From assembly GCF_000271485.2 (NCBI RefSeq), contig NZ_AKVN02000001.1, forward strand, positions 686,001-750,000: a stretch of DNA of 64,000 nt, read 5' to 3'. The notes under the pieces are model-generated. The model saw nothing but the letters and a program-made list of their open reading frames with translations. It did not search any database and was not told the DNA's origin. Of the stretch, positions 41,785-50,158 are shown piece by piece. Position 1 is the stretch's first letter; each line of letters begins with the position of its first letter. A program made the translations under genes and the position numbers. This stretch comes from Pelosinus fermentans DSM 17108. Lineage in GTDB: Bacteria; Bacillota; Negativicutes; DSM-13327.

Positions 41785-41888
41785 TTGAAACGCGAAGACG
41801 CAAAGACGCTGGCGCGTACACGAAGGACACAAAGGAGGGGATTTTTTTATTTTTCTCTGTGGATCTCTGTGCCCTCTGTGTTCAAAAC
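41785..41888. repeat. Mosaic palindromic repeat with non-matching arms
   Basis: The left end TTGAAACGCGAAGACGCAAAG is of GCGAAG type, the centre CACGAAGGACACAAAGGA is of ACAAAG type, and the right end CTCTGTGCCCTCTGTGTTC is of ACAGAG type. The outer arms do not pair well. It lies in the 331-base gap before purR (41719-42049), which otherwise shows only the terminator and AT-rich sequence. Confidence 0.75.
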
Positions 41889-42049
41889 GTTCTTTTTATG
41901 TTATATTTTTTATAACTTTTTCAAAAATAGTGATATAATATAAAAAAAGTACATATCTTGCAGGTATTTCATTTTTTGCGGAGAAAGTGAATGAAAATAT
42001 TAAAAAATATAATAATATTCGGTGTTTTCATGATGGAGGATAAAAAGTA

Positions 42050-42859
42050 ATGACTAAGGTACGGAGAGTAGAAAGAATCGTAGCCCTCACCAAAATGCTA
42101 ATGGATATGCCAGGGCATTTATTTTCATTAGGACACTTTAGTAACTTGTTTAGTACAGCAAAGTCAACTTTAAGTGAAGATATGGTAACAATAAAACAAT
42201 CCATGCAGGAATTCGGCTTAGGAACAGTGCAAACCGTATCAGGAGCATCTGGTGGCGTAAAATATGTGCCATATCCTTCGGAGGAACGCATTAATCATAT
42301 GTTGACGCAGATGGCAAAGCAGCTTTCCGATCCAGACAGGATCATTCCTGGAGGATTTTTGTACATGTCGGATATTTTATTCACGCCTGAATTAATGATG
42401 CAGGCTGGCGAAATTTTCAGGGCAAGATTTTCCAGTGTAACCCCTGATTATGTTATGACCGTGGAAACCAAAGGGATTCCCTTGGCATTTTCTACTGCCC
42501 GGGCTTTTGGTCTGCCTTTGGTCATTGTGCGGCAAGGGAGTAAAGTTACAGAGGGACCTTCAGTAAGTATCAACTATGTGACGGGCTCTACCAAACGGAT
42601 TCAAACTATGTCTCTGCCTAGACGGGCATTGCCATCCGGATCTAAAGTATTAGTGATTGATGATTTTATGAAAGCTGGGGGTACAGCTCAGGGAATGATT
42701 GATCTGGCAAATGAGGTGGGGGCTCAAGTGGTAGGTACCGGTGTACTCATCGCAACCATTGAACCGGAAAAAAAATTAATAGAAGATTATTTGGCATTAT
42801 TGATGCTCCACGATGTTGGGCAGCATACTAAGATGATTGACATTCGACCCGTATTGTAG
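42050..42859 (+). CDS. purR: Purine operon repressor PurR
   Basis: Gram-positive PurR, 269 aa: N-terminal winged helix (RRVERIVALTKMLMDMPGHLFSLG onward, about 1-74) fused to a PRTase-fold effector domain. VLVIDDFMKAGGTAQGM near residue 200 is the PRPP-binding loop. In Bacillus PRPP binding releases it from purine-gene operators. Gene order ispE-purR agrees with Bacillus, though two genes are inserted between them. ATG after TGGAGG. Confidence 0.93.
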   Translation: MTKVRRVERIVALTKMLMDMPGHLFSLGHFSNLFSTAKSTLSEDMVTIKQSMQEFGLGTVQTVSGASGGVKYVPYPSEERINHMLTQMAKQLSDPDRIIPGGFLYMSDILFTPELMMQAGEIFRARFSSVTPDYVMTVETKGIPLAFSTARAFGLPLVIVRQGSKVTEGPSVSINYVTGSTKRIQTMSLPRRALPSGSKVLVIDDFMKAGGTAQGMIDLANEVGAQVVGTGVLIATIEPEKKLIEDYLALLMLHDVGQHTKMIDIRPVL

Positions 42860-42938
42860 AAAGAATTGTATATCCATTCATAAATTGGGGAAAACGAGTT
42901 AAAAATAAGGATGCTCTTACATATGGAGGAAAAGTGAT

Positions 42939-44150
42939 ATGCAAAAAAATATTAGTTTGGCAGATGTTCAGCAAGCTCATCAAGCAATGTACAATGTGGT
43001 TCATCATACACCTCTGGATAAAAGTGTTACATTTAGCGGCATGGCTGGTTATGATGTATATTTAAAACTAGAAAATTTGCAAAAAACAGGGTCATTTAAA
43101 TTACGCGGTGCTTATAATAAGATCCATTCTCTAACGACAGAGGAAAAAGCGAGGGGGGTTATTGCAGCTTCCGCAGGTAATCATGCACAAGGGGTAGCTT
43201 ATGCTGCCAGAATGATGAAAACAAAGGCTACGATTGTAATGCCTGAGATCGCACCTTTAGCTAAGGTGATGGCTACCCGGGGGTATGGTGCTGAAGTTGT
43301 TTTGAGTGGAACGGTGTATGATGATGCTTTTCATAAAGCCCAGGAATTAGAAGTAGAGACGAAACAGACTTTTATTCATGCTTTTAATGATGAAGCGGTC
43401 ATTGCCGGGCAAGGGACCATCGGGCTTGAAATACTCCAGGAACTTGAAGATGTTTCTGCCATCGTAGTTCCCATAGGTGGCGGGGGATTGATTGCGGGTA
43501 TTGCATTAGCCGTAAAAGAATTGGCGCCTCATGTGAAAATTTATGGTGTGCAAGCTCAAGGCGCTCCGGCAATGTATATGTCGAAACATGCTCATGTGCT
43601 TAAAAGTACGCCAGATGCTACGACAATTGCCGATGGTATTGCTGTTAAAATACCTGGGGATATTACTTTCCCTATTGTAGAGCAGTATGTGGATGATATT
43701 GTTGTAGTGGATGATGAGGCGATTGCTGGTACCATTTTAATGATGTTAGAAAGAGCAAAGTTAATGGTAGAAGGTGCTGGAGCCATTGCTTTGGCTGCTA
43801 TACTCAATCATAAAATTCCAGCCCATGGCAAAGTGGTTAGCGTGGTGTCTGGAGGAAATGTTGATGTCAATTTCATTTCTCGCATTATTGAACGGGGACT
43901 GGTTAAGGCTGGCCGCCGTATTAAAATTTCTACGCAAATTACAGATCGCCCGGGTTTATTACAGCAATTATTAACGGTAATTGCAAATTCAAGGGCAAAT
44001 GTAATTGCTGTTTTTCATGATAGGGTAGAACAGAATGTGCCAATCGGGCAGGCGATTATCGAGATTAGCTTAGAGACACGGGATGCACTGCACACGGAGC
44101 AGATTTTAACCAATTTACGTAAGCATGGATATAGCGCTAAGATTATCTAG
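42939..44150 (+). CDS. ilvA: Threonine ammonia-lyase (threonine dehydratase)
   Basis: PLP enzyme converting threonine to 2-oxobutanoate and ammonia, 403 aa. The PLP lysine is in TGSFKLRGAYNK near residue 53; SAGNHAQGVAYAA near 86 and the Gly-loop PIGGGGLIAGIA near 178 bind PLP. A C-terminal ACT-like domain (about 325-403, KISTQITDRPGLLQQLL) suggests the catabolic or single-ACT class, not the long biosynthetic enzyme. It sits where Bacillus has yabJ and spoVG; YabJ/RidA proteins detoxify the enamine product of this enzyme, an interesting coincidence. AGGAGG-like TGGAGGAAAAG precedes the ATG. Confidence 0.92.
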   Translation: MQKNISLADVQQAHQAMYNVVHHTPLDKSVTFSGMAGYDVYLKLENLQKTGSFKLRGAYNKIHSLTTEEKARGVIAASAGNHAQGVAYAARMMKTKATIVMPEIAPLAKVMATRGYGAEVVLSGTVYDDAFHKAQELEVETKQTFIHAFNDEAVIAGQGTIGLEILQELEDVSAIVVPIGGGGLIAGIALAVKELAPHVKIYGVQAQGAPAMYMSKHAHVLKSTPDATTIADGIAVKIPGDITFPIVEQYVDDIVVVDDEAIAGTILMMLERAKLMVEGAGAIALAAILNHKIPAHGKVVSVVSGGNVDVNFISRIIERGLVKAGRRIKISTQITDRPGLLQQLLTVIANSRANVIAVFHDRVEQNVPIGQAIIEISLETRDALHTEQILTNLRKHGYSAKII

Positions 44151-44309
44151 TACCTTGTCAGTCTTAAAGCAGTAGAGAATGGCGAGGCTATTTTTCGCAG
44201 CGCAAGGCGGAGGAAGGAGGCATACCGTTAGTATGCTAACTGACGACAACGAAGTGGTGCGGAAAATAGACCGCCAGTATTCACTGGATTAAGGCTGATA
44301 AGGTACTAG
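44147..44309 (+). other. Structured intergenic element with a 20-bp outer stem
   Basis: The outer arms 44147-44166 and 44290-44309 pair at all 20 positions, two of them G-U on plus-strand RNA. Inside, CGCAGCG..., GGCTATTTTTCGCA and TGCGGAAAATAGACC form a second stem, and GCATAC-CGTTA-GTATGC a terminal hairpin (44219-44235). The ilvA stop codon is part of the outer arm. It is unrelated to the GCGAAG repeats and occurs once here. It could be an RNA element or a MITE-like insertion. Confidence 0.65.
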
Positions 44310-44354
44310 TACCTTGACCGAGTTAAACAAAATATAACTTTGTCAAGGTACTAG
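44306..44354 (+). other. Second hairpin sharing the CTAGTACCTTG arm
   Basis: CTAGTACCTTGAC (44306-44318) and GTCAAGGTACTAG (44342-44354) are perfect 13-bp complements. The first eleven bases repeat the outer arm of the preceding element, with CTAG shared between the two structures. The rest of the 422-base gap (44355-44572) is the glmU leader; a GGCGGTGG/CCACCGCC hairpin lies at about 44495-44519. Confidence 0.65.
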
Positions 44355-44572
44355 AATATTCATTATTATTAAACTTTAGTATTTTAGGCAGGAATGTTGA
44401 AATTGATGTCGAAAATTAAAGAAGTTTGGGGGGAATGGATACAAAATTCATTACCCAATGATTAGGTGAAGATCGGATAAGTTCGGCTGCGACTGGCGGT
44501 GGCGTTAAAACTCCACCGCCAATCAAGTCTTCTTTAAGAAGGATCGAGTCTGGATGGAATGGAGGAAGGTTA

Positions 44573-45934
44573 ATGTCTGATTTACTAGCGGTGGTTTTAG
44601 CGGCAGGTAAGGGTACACGAATGAAGTCGACCTTGCCCAAGGTGTTACATCAGATTGGTGGTAAGCCAATGGTGCAGCATGTGCTGGATGCAGCTCATAT
44701 GGCTGGAGCTAAAGAAAAAGTTGTGATTGTTGGCTTTGGAGCAGAATGTGTTGAAGCAACGTTAGGAAAGCAAGCAGAGTTTGTTGTACAAAAGGAACAA
44801 CTGGGAACAGGCCATGCTGTTATGCAGGCCAGGGATTTCTTGCAGGAATTTGATGGAACCGTTATGGTGTTATGTGGTGATACACCCTTGCTAAAAGGAG
44901 AAACCCTTGAAAGACTCTATGCTGAGCATAAAGCTGCAAACGCATCGGCTACAGTGTTAACAGCTCGCATGGAGAATCCAACGGGTTATGGACGTGTGGT
45001 TCGTGATGCCAGTGGGCGAGTCTTAAAGATTGTAGAACAAAAAGATGCCAATAGCAGGGAACTTGCTGTTAATGAAATTAATACAGGAATTTACTGTTTT
45101 GAGCGTGCTGCTTTGTTTGAAGCATTGCAGAATACCAATTGCGATAATATGCAGGGCGAGTATTACTTAACTGATGTAATTGGTATATTAGCAACATCTC
45201 ATGCTAAGGTATGGGCTGTGGGCGTAGATGATTTCCAGGAAACACTTGGAATTAATTCTCGTATGCAATTAGCTGAAGCAGAAAAGATATTTAGAAAGCG
45301 GAAGTTAAAAGAATTAATGGATCATGGTGTTACCATCATGGATATTGACAGTACCTTTATTGACCAGGAAGTTTCTATCGGTGCTGATACTGTAATTTAT
45401 CCTTTTACATGGATTGAAGGATCTACGGTGATTGGAGAGAATTGTCAGATCGGGCCAAATAGCCGTATTAAAAATAGCAAGATTGGCGATTGCGCTACCT
45501 TGCATTTTATCTATGCCCATGATTGCGAAGTGGGTGATGATGCGATAGTGGGTCCTTATGTTCACTTGCGGCCCAATACGGTGTTAGCAAAAGGTGTTAA
45601 AATTGGGAATTTTGTAGAGGTTAAGAATTCTCAAGTTGGAGTAGGGAGTAAGATTCCTCATTTAAGCTATATTGGTGATACGGATATGGGAGAAAAGGTT
45701 AATATTGGCTCAGGCACCATAACGGTAAATTATGATGGTAAGAACAAGAATCGCACTACGATTGAGGATGGAGCTTTTATTGGTTGTAATACCAATTTAG
45801 TAGCACCTGTGACGGTAGGGAAAGGCGCTTATGTAGCTGCGGGCTCAACAATTACGAAGAATGTGCCAGCAGACGCATTAGGTGTAGCCAGATCTCGCCA
45901 AAGCAATATTGAGGGCTGGGTAACCAAGAAATAG
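44573..45934 (+). CDS. glmU: Bifunctional UDP-N-acetylglucosamine pyrophosphorylase / GlcN-1-P acetyltransferase
   Basis: Two-step enzyme supplying UDP-GlcNAc for peptidoglycan and, in a diderm, LPS; 453 aa. The N-terminal uridyltransferase has LAAGKGTRMKSTLPKVLHQIGGKPM and GDTPLL; the C-terminal left-handed beta-helix has the hexapeptide repeats from about 250 with HLSYIGDTDMGEKVNIGSGT, and its catalytic His region. ATG after GGAGGAAGG. In Bacillus gcaD lies between spoVG and prs; prs follows here as well. Confidence 0.95.
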   Translation: MSDLLAVVLAAGKGTRMKSTLPKVLHQIGGKPMVQHVLDAAHMAGAKEKVVIVGFGAECVEATLGKQAEFVVQKEQLGTGHAVMQARDFLQEFDGTVMVLCGDTPLLKGETLERLYAEHKAANASATVLTARMENPTGYGRVVRDASGRVLKIVEQKDANSRELAVNEINTGIYCFERAALFEALQNTNCDNMQGEYYLTDVIGILATSHAKVWAVGVDDFQETLGINSRMQLAEAEKIFRKRKLKELMDHGVTIMDIDSTFIDQEVSIGADTVIYPFTWIEGSTVIGENCQIGPNSRIKNSKIGDCATLHFIYAHDCEVGDDAIVGPYVHLRPNTVLAKGVKIGNFVEVKNSQVGVGSKIPHLSYIGDTDMGEKVNIGSGTITVNYDGKNKNRTTIEDGAFIGCNTNLVAPVTVGKGAYVAAGSTITKNVPADALGVARSRQSNIEGWVTKK

Positions 45935-46047
45935 TACTGTGTTGCAAAAAAAATAGGTAGCATTAGAGAATCGATAATAGCCCTTTAATGCGTTTATGAT
46001 AGATGTATTCTGTGACAAAAAGCATAATCAGGAGGTAACGTTTTACA

Positions 46048-46995
46048 ATGGAAGATATGAAGAGATTGCGGATTTTTTCCGGTAATGCCAATCCAGGGTT
46101 GGCCAAGGAGATTGCTGACCATTTGGGTCTTACTATGGGGAATGCTTTTGTGGGGCATTTTAACAACGGAGAGACGCAAGTCATCATTGATGAGAGTGTG
46201 CGCGGTAAAGATGTATTTATTGTGCAACCTACTTGTAATCCTGTGAATGACAGCATGATGGAACTTTTAATTATGGTAGATGCTGCTAAACGGGCTTCTG
46301 CGCGTACAGTTACGGCGGTAATTCCTTATTATGCTTATGCGAGGCAAGATCGCAAAACCCGGGGACGTGAGCCCATTTCTGCGAAACTCATTGCGGATTT
46401 ATTGACGACCGCTGGAGTGAATCGTGTCTTGACAGTGGACTTGCATGCAGGGCAGATTCAGGGATTCTTTGATATTCCTGTAGATCACATGCCGGGTGTG
46501 CCTTTATTAGCTGATTATGTTCGTTCTAAGAATTTAGATGATCTGATTGTTGTATCGCCGGATTTGGGTGGCGTTACCCGGGCGAGACAATTAGCAGATC
46601 GACTGCATGCACCGATTGCAATTATTGAAAAACGCCGCCCCATGCCTGGTGTAGCAGAAGTCATGAATTTGATTGGTAATGTAGAAGGAAGAACCGCTGT
46701 TATGATTGATGATATTGTAGATACGGCTGGATCTTTGACAGAAGGTGCTAATGCATTAATTAAATTTGGTGCAAAGGAAGTCTATGCCTGTTGTACACAT
46801 GGTGTTTTAAGTGATCCTGCTGTGGCTCGCATTGAAGCATCCACGATTAAAGAACTTGTAATTACCAATACGATTCCTTTACCTCCAGAAAAAGAAAATG
46901 CAAAAATAAGGGTATTATCGATTGCGCCTCTTTTGGGTGAGGCCATTCTTAGGATTTTTGGTGAACTTCCAGTAAGTAGAATGTTTGACGAATAA
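46048..46995 (+). CDS. prs: Ribose-phosphate pyrophosphokinase
   Basis: Makes PRPP from ribose 5-phosphate and ATP, 315 aa. FSGNANPGLAKEIADHLG at the N-terminus, PYYAYARQDRKTRGREPIS (the flexible ATP loop), VSPDLGGVTRARQLA, and the PRPP loop VMIDDIVDTAGSLTEGA near residue 217 are intact. Feeds purine, pyrimidine, His and NAD synthesis, and probably the Ter-associated PRTases. AGGAGG upstream of the ATG. Follows glmU as in Bacillus. Confidence 0.96.
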   Translation: MEDMKRLRIFSGNANPGLAKEIADHLGLTMGNAFVGHFNNGETQVIIDESVRGKDVFIVQPTCNPVNDSMMELLIMVDAAKRASARTVTAVIPYYAYARQDRKTRGREPISAKLIADLLTTAGVNRVLTVDLHAGQIQGFFDIPVDHMPGVPLLADYVRSKNLDDLIVVSPDLGGVTRARQLADRLHAPIAIIEKRRPMPGVAEVMNLIGNVEGRTAVMIDDIVDTAGSLTEGANALIKFGAKEVYACCTHGVLSDPAVARIEASTIKELVITNTIPLPPEKENAKIRVLSIAPLLGEAILRIFGELPVSRMFDE

Positions 46996-47010
46996 TCCAT
47001 ATCGCAAAGA

Positions 47011-47039
47011 AACAGGGCGCATCATGCGTCCTGCTTTTT
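47011..47039 (+). terminator. Terminator after prs
   Basis: CAGGGCGCAT and ATGCGTCCTG pair (one G-U) around a single C, followed by CTTTTTG. Confidence 0.75.
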
Positions 47040-47075
47040 GCTATACTAGAAATTATAAGTTATAAGAGAAAAAAA

Positions 47076-47170
47076 TTGAAACGCGAAGGCGCGAAGATGC
47101 GAAGGACAGGTAGGATATAATATGGTTCCCGACCTGTCCTTCCTACTCTTCGTATCTTCGTGTTTCAAAA
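47076..47170. repeat. Intergenic palindromic repeat, GCGAAG type
   Basis: Arms TTGAAACGCGAAGGCGCGAAG and CTTCGTATCTTCGTGTTTCAA; inner arms GAAGGACAGGT and ACCTGTCCTTC extend the stem. It lies upstream of the GNAT gene, whose reading frame happens to stay open through part of it. Confidence 0.85.
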
Positions 47171-47271
47171 GGTTTTTGCCTTTATCCTCTGGTTTAAGTA
47201 AGATATTCCAACCTGCGTTTCTGATGTTTTTTCTCTGTCTGTCATATGATATAATTCCAGTAAGGTTGGTG

Positions 47272-47940
47272 ATGATAATGGAAAAGTGGGGAGCAAATGG
47301 GGAAATAAGCATAGAGCAGGCTGGGATCGCTGATATTTCAGCTATTGCAGCTTTATTTACCGCAAGTTTTGATGAGAGTGTACGGCATCATTGCGGAGGG
47401 AAGCTGCCAAAACCCCAGGCCATGCAGGATGTATTTACATTAGTATACCAGGCAGAACCCCAGGCTGCATTAGTGGCTCGCACGTTATCAGGAAAAGTGG
47501 TTGGTTACTGCTTTGCCCCCACACAATTATCGAATCTATGGTTCAGGGCATTATCAAGAGGGCATTTGCTGCGATGGGCGTGGCGCTGGCTAACGGGACA
47601 GTATGGGTTTGGCTTGCACCCTGTGAAGGTGATTGTCATGAATAAAATAGCATTTCTCTCTTCTGCTGTAACTCCTATGAAAAGGGCCAATGCTCGGATT
47701 TTATCCATTGCTGTAGCACAGGAGGTTCGGGGGCAAGGGGTGGCTGGTAAGCTTTTAGACAAAGCAATTCAATATTTCTCCCAAAGAAAGGCAACCCTCG
47801 TGCGTTTGGAAGTGCGTCCTAATAATGCTGCTGCTCTTTCATTATATAAGAAATGGGATTTTATCCCTGCTGGTTATACAGAAGATTCTCAGGGCAAGTG
47901 GTTGATTATGTTTAAAGAAATGGAGCGTCATCATGTTTGA
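47272..47940 (+). CDS. GNAT family N-acetyltransferase
   Basis: A 222-aa acetyltransferase: the acetyl-CoA motif is VAQEVRGQGVAGKLLDKAIQYF near residue 145, followed by LVRLEVRPNNAAALSLYKKWDFIPAG, typical of the GNAT fold. Substrate unknown. The frame is open from 47122 through a repeat, but conserved sequence and AAGG favour the ATG at 47272. It overlaps the next gene by eight bases, so it is coupled to the deacetylase. Confidence 0.85.
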   Translation: MIMEKWGANGEISIEQAGIADISAIAALFTASFDESVRHHCGGKLPKPQAMQDVFTLVYQAEPQAALVARTLSGKVVGYCFAPTQLSNLWFRALSRGHLLRWAWRWLTGQYGFGLHPVKVIVMNKIAFLSSAVTPMKRANARILSIAVAQEVRGQGVAGKLLDKAIQYFSQRKATLVRLEVRPNNAAALSLYKKWDFIPAGYTEDSQGKWLIMFKEMERHHV

Positions 47941-48760
47941 TCTAGAAATACGCTTGATTAATATGCTGGGACTACTAACCATAATTGTAATCGTTGGTTT
48001 AGTGCTAGATTATCGTAATGTTTTAAAAAAGCCGATGCGTATGGGAATGAGCTTAGCTATATTGGGGATTACGGCGGGTATTTTTTTAACTTTGAGCGCT
48101 GTACTGCCAGAAAATGATGTGTTTGGCAGAGTGTTTTCCAATACTAAAACTACGCAGAAGGTGGTAGCACTTACTTTTGATGATGGTCCGTACCCGCCAT
48201 ATACAGAGCAAGTACTGGATGTGCTAAAAGAATATCATGTACCTGCTACTTTCTTTGTTGTTGGGCAAAATGTTGAAAAATATCCTGAACTGGTAAAACG
48301 TATTGCTGATGAGGGACACCAGATTGGAAATCATACCTATCATCATATTGACTTATTAAAAGCAAATCGCAAGGATATTGCAAAAGAAATCGATAATACC
48401 AATAAGGCGATTTTAGCAGCTTCAGGTGTAAAACCGCACCTTATGAGGCCGCCTCATGGCTTTCGTGATCCTGTAGTCATGGAGATGATGGCAGAACGTA
48501 ACTTGAAGGTTGTGGAGTGGTCTGTTATGAGCCGTGATTGGACCAATCCGGGTGTGGATGTTATTGTGGAGCGTACCGTAAAGAAAGTGAAAAATGGTTC
48601 CATTATTCTTCTGCATGACGGAGATGGCATAACGTCTCAGGCTTCTCGTATACAAAGTGTAGAAGCGGCGCGACATATTATTCAAATTCTGTCGGCGCAG
48701 GGGTATAAATTTGTAACCGTGGATGAAATCTTAGAAAAAACGGAGGACGTGAAAGGGTGA
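47933..48760 (+). CDS. Polysaccharide deacetylase (NodB domain)
   Basis: A 275-aa carbohydrate esterase family 4 protein. Two N-terminal hydrophobic segments (about 9-25 and 36-55) anchor it in the membrane. The NodB domain starts at about residue 78: LTFDDGPYPP (catalytic and metal Asp), HTYHHIDL (metal His), RPPHGFRDP, and ILLHDGDG. It probably removes acetyl groups from peptidoglycan GlcNAc or MurNAc. Overlaps the GNAT gene before it and pth behind it. Confidence 0.9.
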   Translation: MFDLEIRLINMLGLLTIIVIVGLVLDYRNVLKKPMRMGMSLAILGITAGIFLTLSAVLPENDVFGRVFSNTKTTQKVVALTFDDGPYPPYTEQVLDVLKEYHVPATFFVVGQNVEKYPELVKRIADEGHQIGNHTYHHIDLLKANRKDIAKEIDNTNKAILAASGVKPHLMRPPHGFRDPVVMEMMAERNLKVVEWSVMSRDWTNPGVDVIVERTVKKVKNGSIILLHDGDGITSQASRIQSVEAARHIIQILSAQGYKFVTVDEILEKTEDVKG

Positions 48761-49314
48761 AAATCGTAGTAGGCCTTGGTAATCCAGGGCAGCAATATAG
48801 CGCAACTCGCCATAATATAGGTTTTATGGTTGTTGATGAATTGGCTCAGCGCTTAGGCATTGATAGATGGAGAAATCAGAAAGAGGCATTGGTTGCTGAA
48901 TATAAAGGAAATGACACCATATTACTGGTTAAGCCTCAGACATATATGAATTTGAGCGGCGTGGCTGTGGGAGAACTGGCTCGTTGGTATAAGGTTGCCG
49001 TAGAAGATATTATTATTATTTTTGATGATATGGATTTGCCTACAGGTCGCTTGCGTTTACGAATGAAAGGGGGTTCAGGAGGACATCGGGGCATTGAATC
49101 TTTATTAACACATTTAAGCAAGGATTCTTTTCCCAGGGTTCGTGTAGGTATCGGTCGTCCTCCTGCAGGATGGCAGGTAGTGGACTATGTTCTGAGTTCT
49201 TTTACTGCTGAAGAACAGCCTTTAGTGAAATCAGCCATTGAAAAAGCTGCTGATGCAACGGAGAGTATCCTAGAGCAAGGCATGAATAAAGCTATGAATT
49301 TGCATAATAAATGA
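48757..49314 (+). CDS. pth: Peptidyl-tRNA hydrolase
   Basis: Recycles peptidyl-tRNA dropped from ribosomes, 185 aa. GLGNPGQQYSATRHNIGFMV carries catalytic H20; KPQTYMNLSG and DDMDLPTGRLRLRMKGGSGGHRG are conserved. GTG start overlaps the stop of the deacetylase gene (GTGA). In Bacillus spoVC follows prs-ctc; here two genes lie between. Confidence 0.95.
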   Translation: MKIVVGLGNPGQQYSATRHNIGFMVVDELAQRLGIDRWRNQKEALVAEYKGNDTILLVKPQTYMNLSGVAVGELARWYKVAVEDIIIIFDDMDLPTGRLRLRMKGGSGGHRGIESLLTHLSKDSFPRVRVGIGRPPAGWQVVDYVLSSFTAEEQPLVKSAIEKAADATESILEQGMNKAMNLHNK

Positions 49315-49350
49315 TCAGAAAACGAGGAGCATTCTGTAAAACAAAGCAAT

Positions 49351-49456
49351 TAACCGCGAAGGGCGCGAAGTATTACAAAGGGCGCGAAGGGGTATTTAAT
49401 TTTCCCCTTCGCGCCCTTCGTGTCCGCGTAAGCGGCTTTGCGTCTTCGCGTTTCAA
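49351..49456. repeat. Intergenic palindromic repeat, GCGAAG type with strong inner stem
   Basis: AAGGGCGCGAAGGGG and CCCCTTCGCGCCCTT form a perfect 15-bp core at 49377-49414, with outer arms TTAACCGCGAAG and CTTCGCGTTTCAA. A nested CCGC-GTAA-GCGG hairpin is in the right half at 49423-49434. Confidence 0.88.
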
Positions 49457-49466
49457 CCGTTCTTTT

Positions 49467-49895
49467 TTACTTAACGACCAATACCGGTATTTTCGAGTAG
49501 GTTACCAATTTGTGGGCGACGCTGCCTAACAATAAGGCACCAAATCCGCCGTGTCCTCGGGTGCCGCAAATGATAATGTCTGCATTGATTTTTTGAGCAT
49601 ACTTGATAATCGCATCCGCAGGATTGCCTTCTAAAGTAACCACTGTAGCTGGTACATTATGCTCTGTATAAAGGGACTTAGCCAAATCTGTTAACTCGCT
49701 AATGTGAGCACGACGAGATTTTTCCAGTGCTGTCACATTCGAAGCTGTTTCAATTGCCAGTAGGGCCATTGATTCAAAAATAGTGGTGATATGTGTCTGG
49801 GCTCTATTTTCTTTGGCGAAGTCAATGGTCCACCGTAATGCCTTGTTGCTGCCATCAGAACCGTCAAAGGCTAAGACTATGTTTTTGATAGACAT
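49467..49895 (-). CDS. Universal stress protein, UspA family
   Basis: A 142-aa cytoplasmic Usp domain. KNIVLAFDGSDGSNKALRWTIDFA at the start and the ATP-binding loop IICGTRGHGGFGALLLGSVAHKLVTYS with GxxGxG...GSV are present, so it is probably an ATP-binding Usp. A longer frame is open from 49922, but GGGAGG lies before the ATG at 49895. It stands alone on the minus strand, next to the fructose operon but separated by a repeat. Confidence 0.9.
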   Translation of the reverse strand: MSIKNIVLAFDGSDGSNKALRWTIDFAKENRAQTHITTIFESMALLAIETASNVTALEKSRRAHISELTDLAKSLYTEHNVPATVVTLEGNPADAIIKYAQKINADIIICGTRGHGGFGALLLGSVAHKLVTYSKIPVLVVK

Positions 49896-50027
49896 AGCAA
49901 GACCTCCCTTATCGTAATACATAAGAGTTCTTCGCAGAAAAAAGGAACTCCTTCCAGATTCAAAGAAGAAATCGATTAAAATTCAGAAATTTACGACAAA
50001 TAGAAACAGACTCATAAAACATAGCCG

Positions 50028-50120
50028 TTGAAACGCAAAGGCACAAAAGACGCTTATGCAGGAACAGAGAACACAAAGGCGTAGAATCAATACGTCTTTT
50101 GTGTTCTCTGTGTTTGTTTT
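50028..50120. repeat. Mosaic palindromic repeat
   Basis: Outer left part GTTGAAACGCAAAGGCACAA is of GCGAAG/ACAAAG type. The inner pair AACAGAGAACACAAA and TTTTGTGTTCTCTGTGTT gives a good hairpin of ACAGAG character. The outer right GCGAAG arm is missing. Located between the usp gene and fruA. Confidence 0.75.
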
Positions 50121-50158
50121 CTAGCAGCGCTGAAAAACTTGAATATAAATTGTGAGTC

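Noticed and set aside
47122-47271. N-terminal extension of the GNAT protein
   Set aside because: The frame is open but lies in the palindromic repeat and a hydrophobic non-conserved stretch; the GNAT fold begins after 47272.
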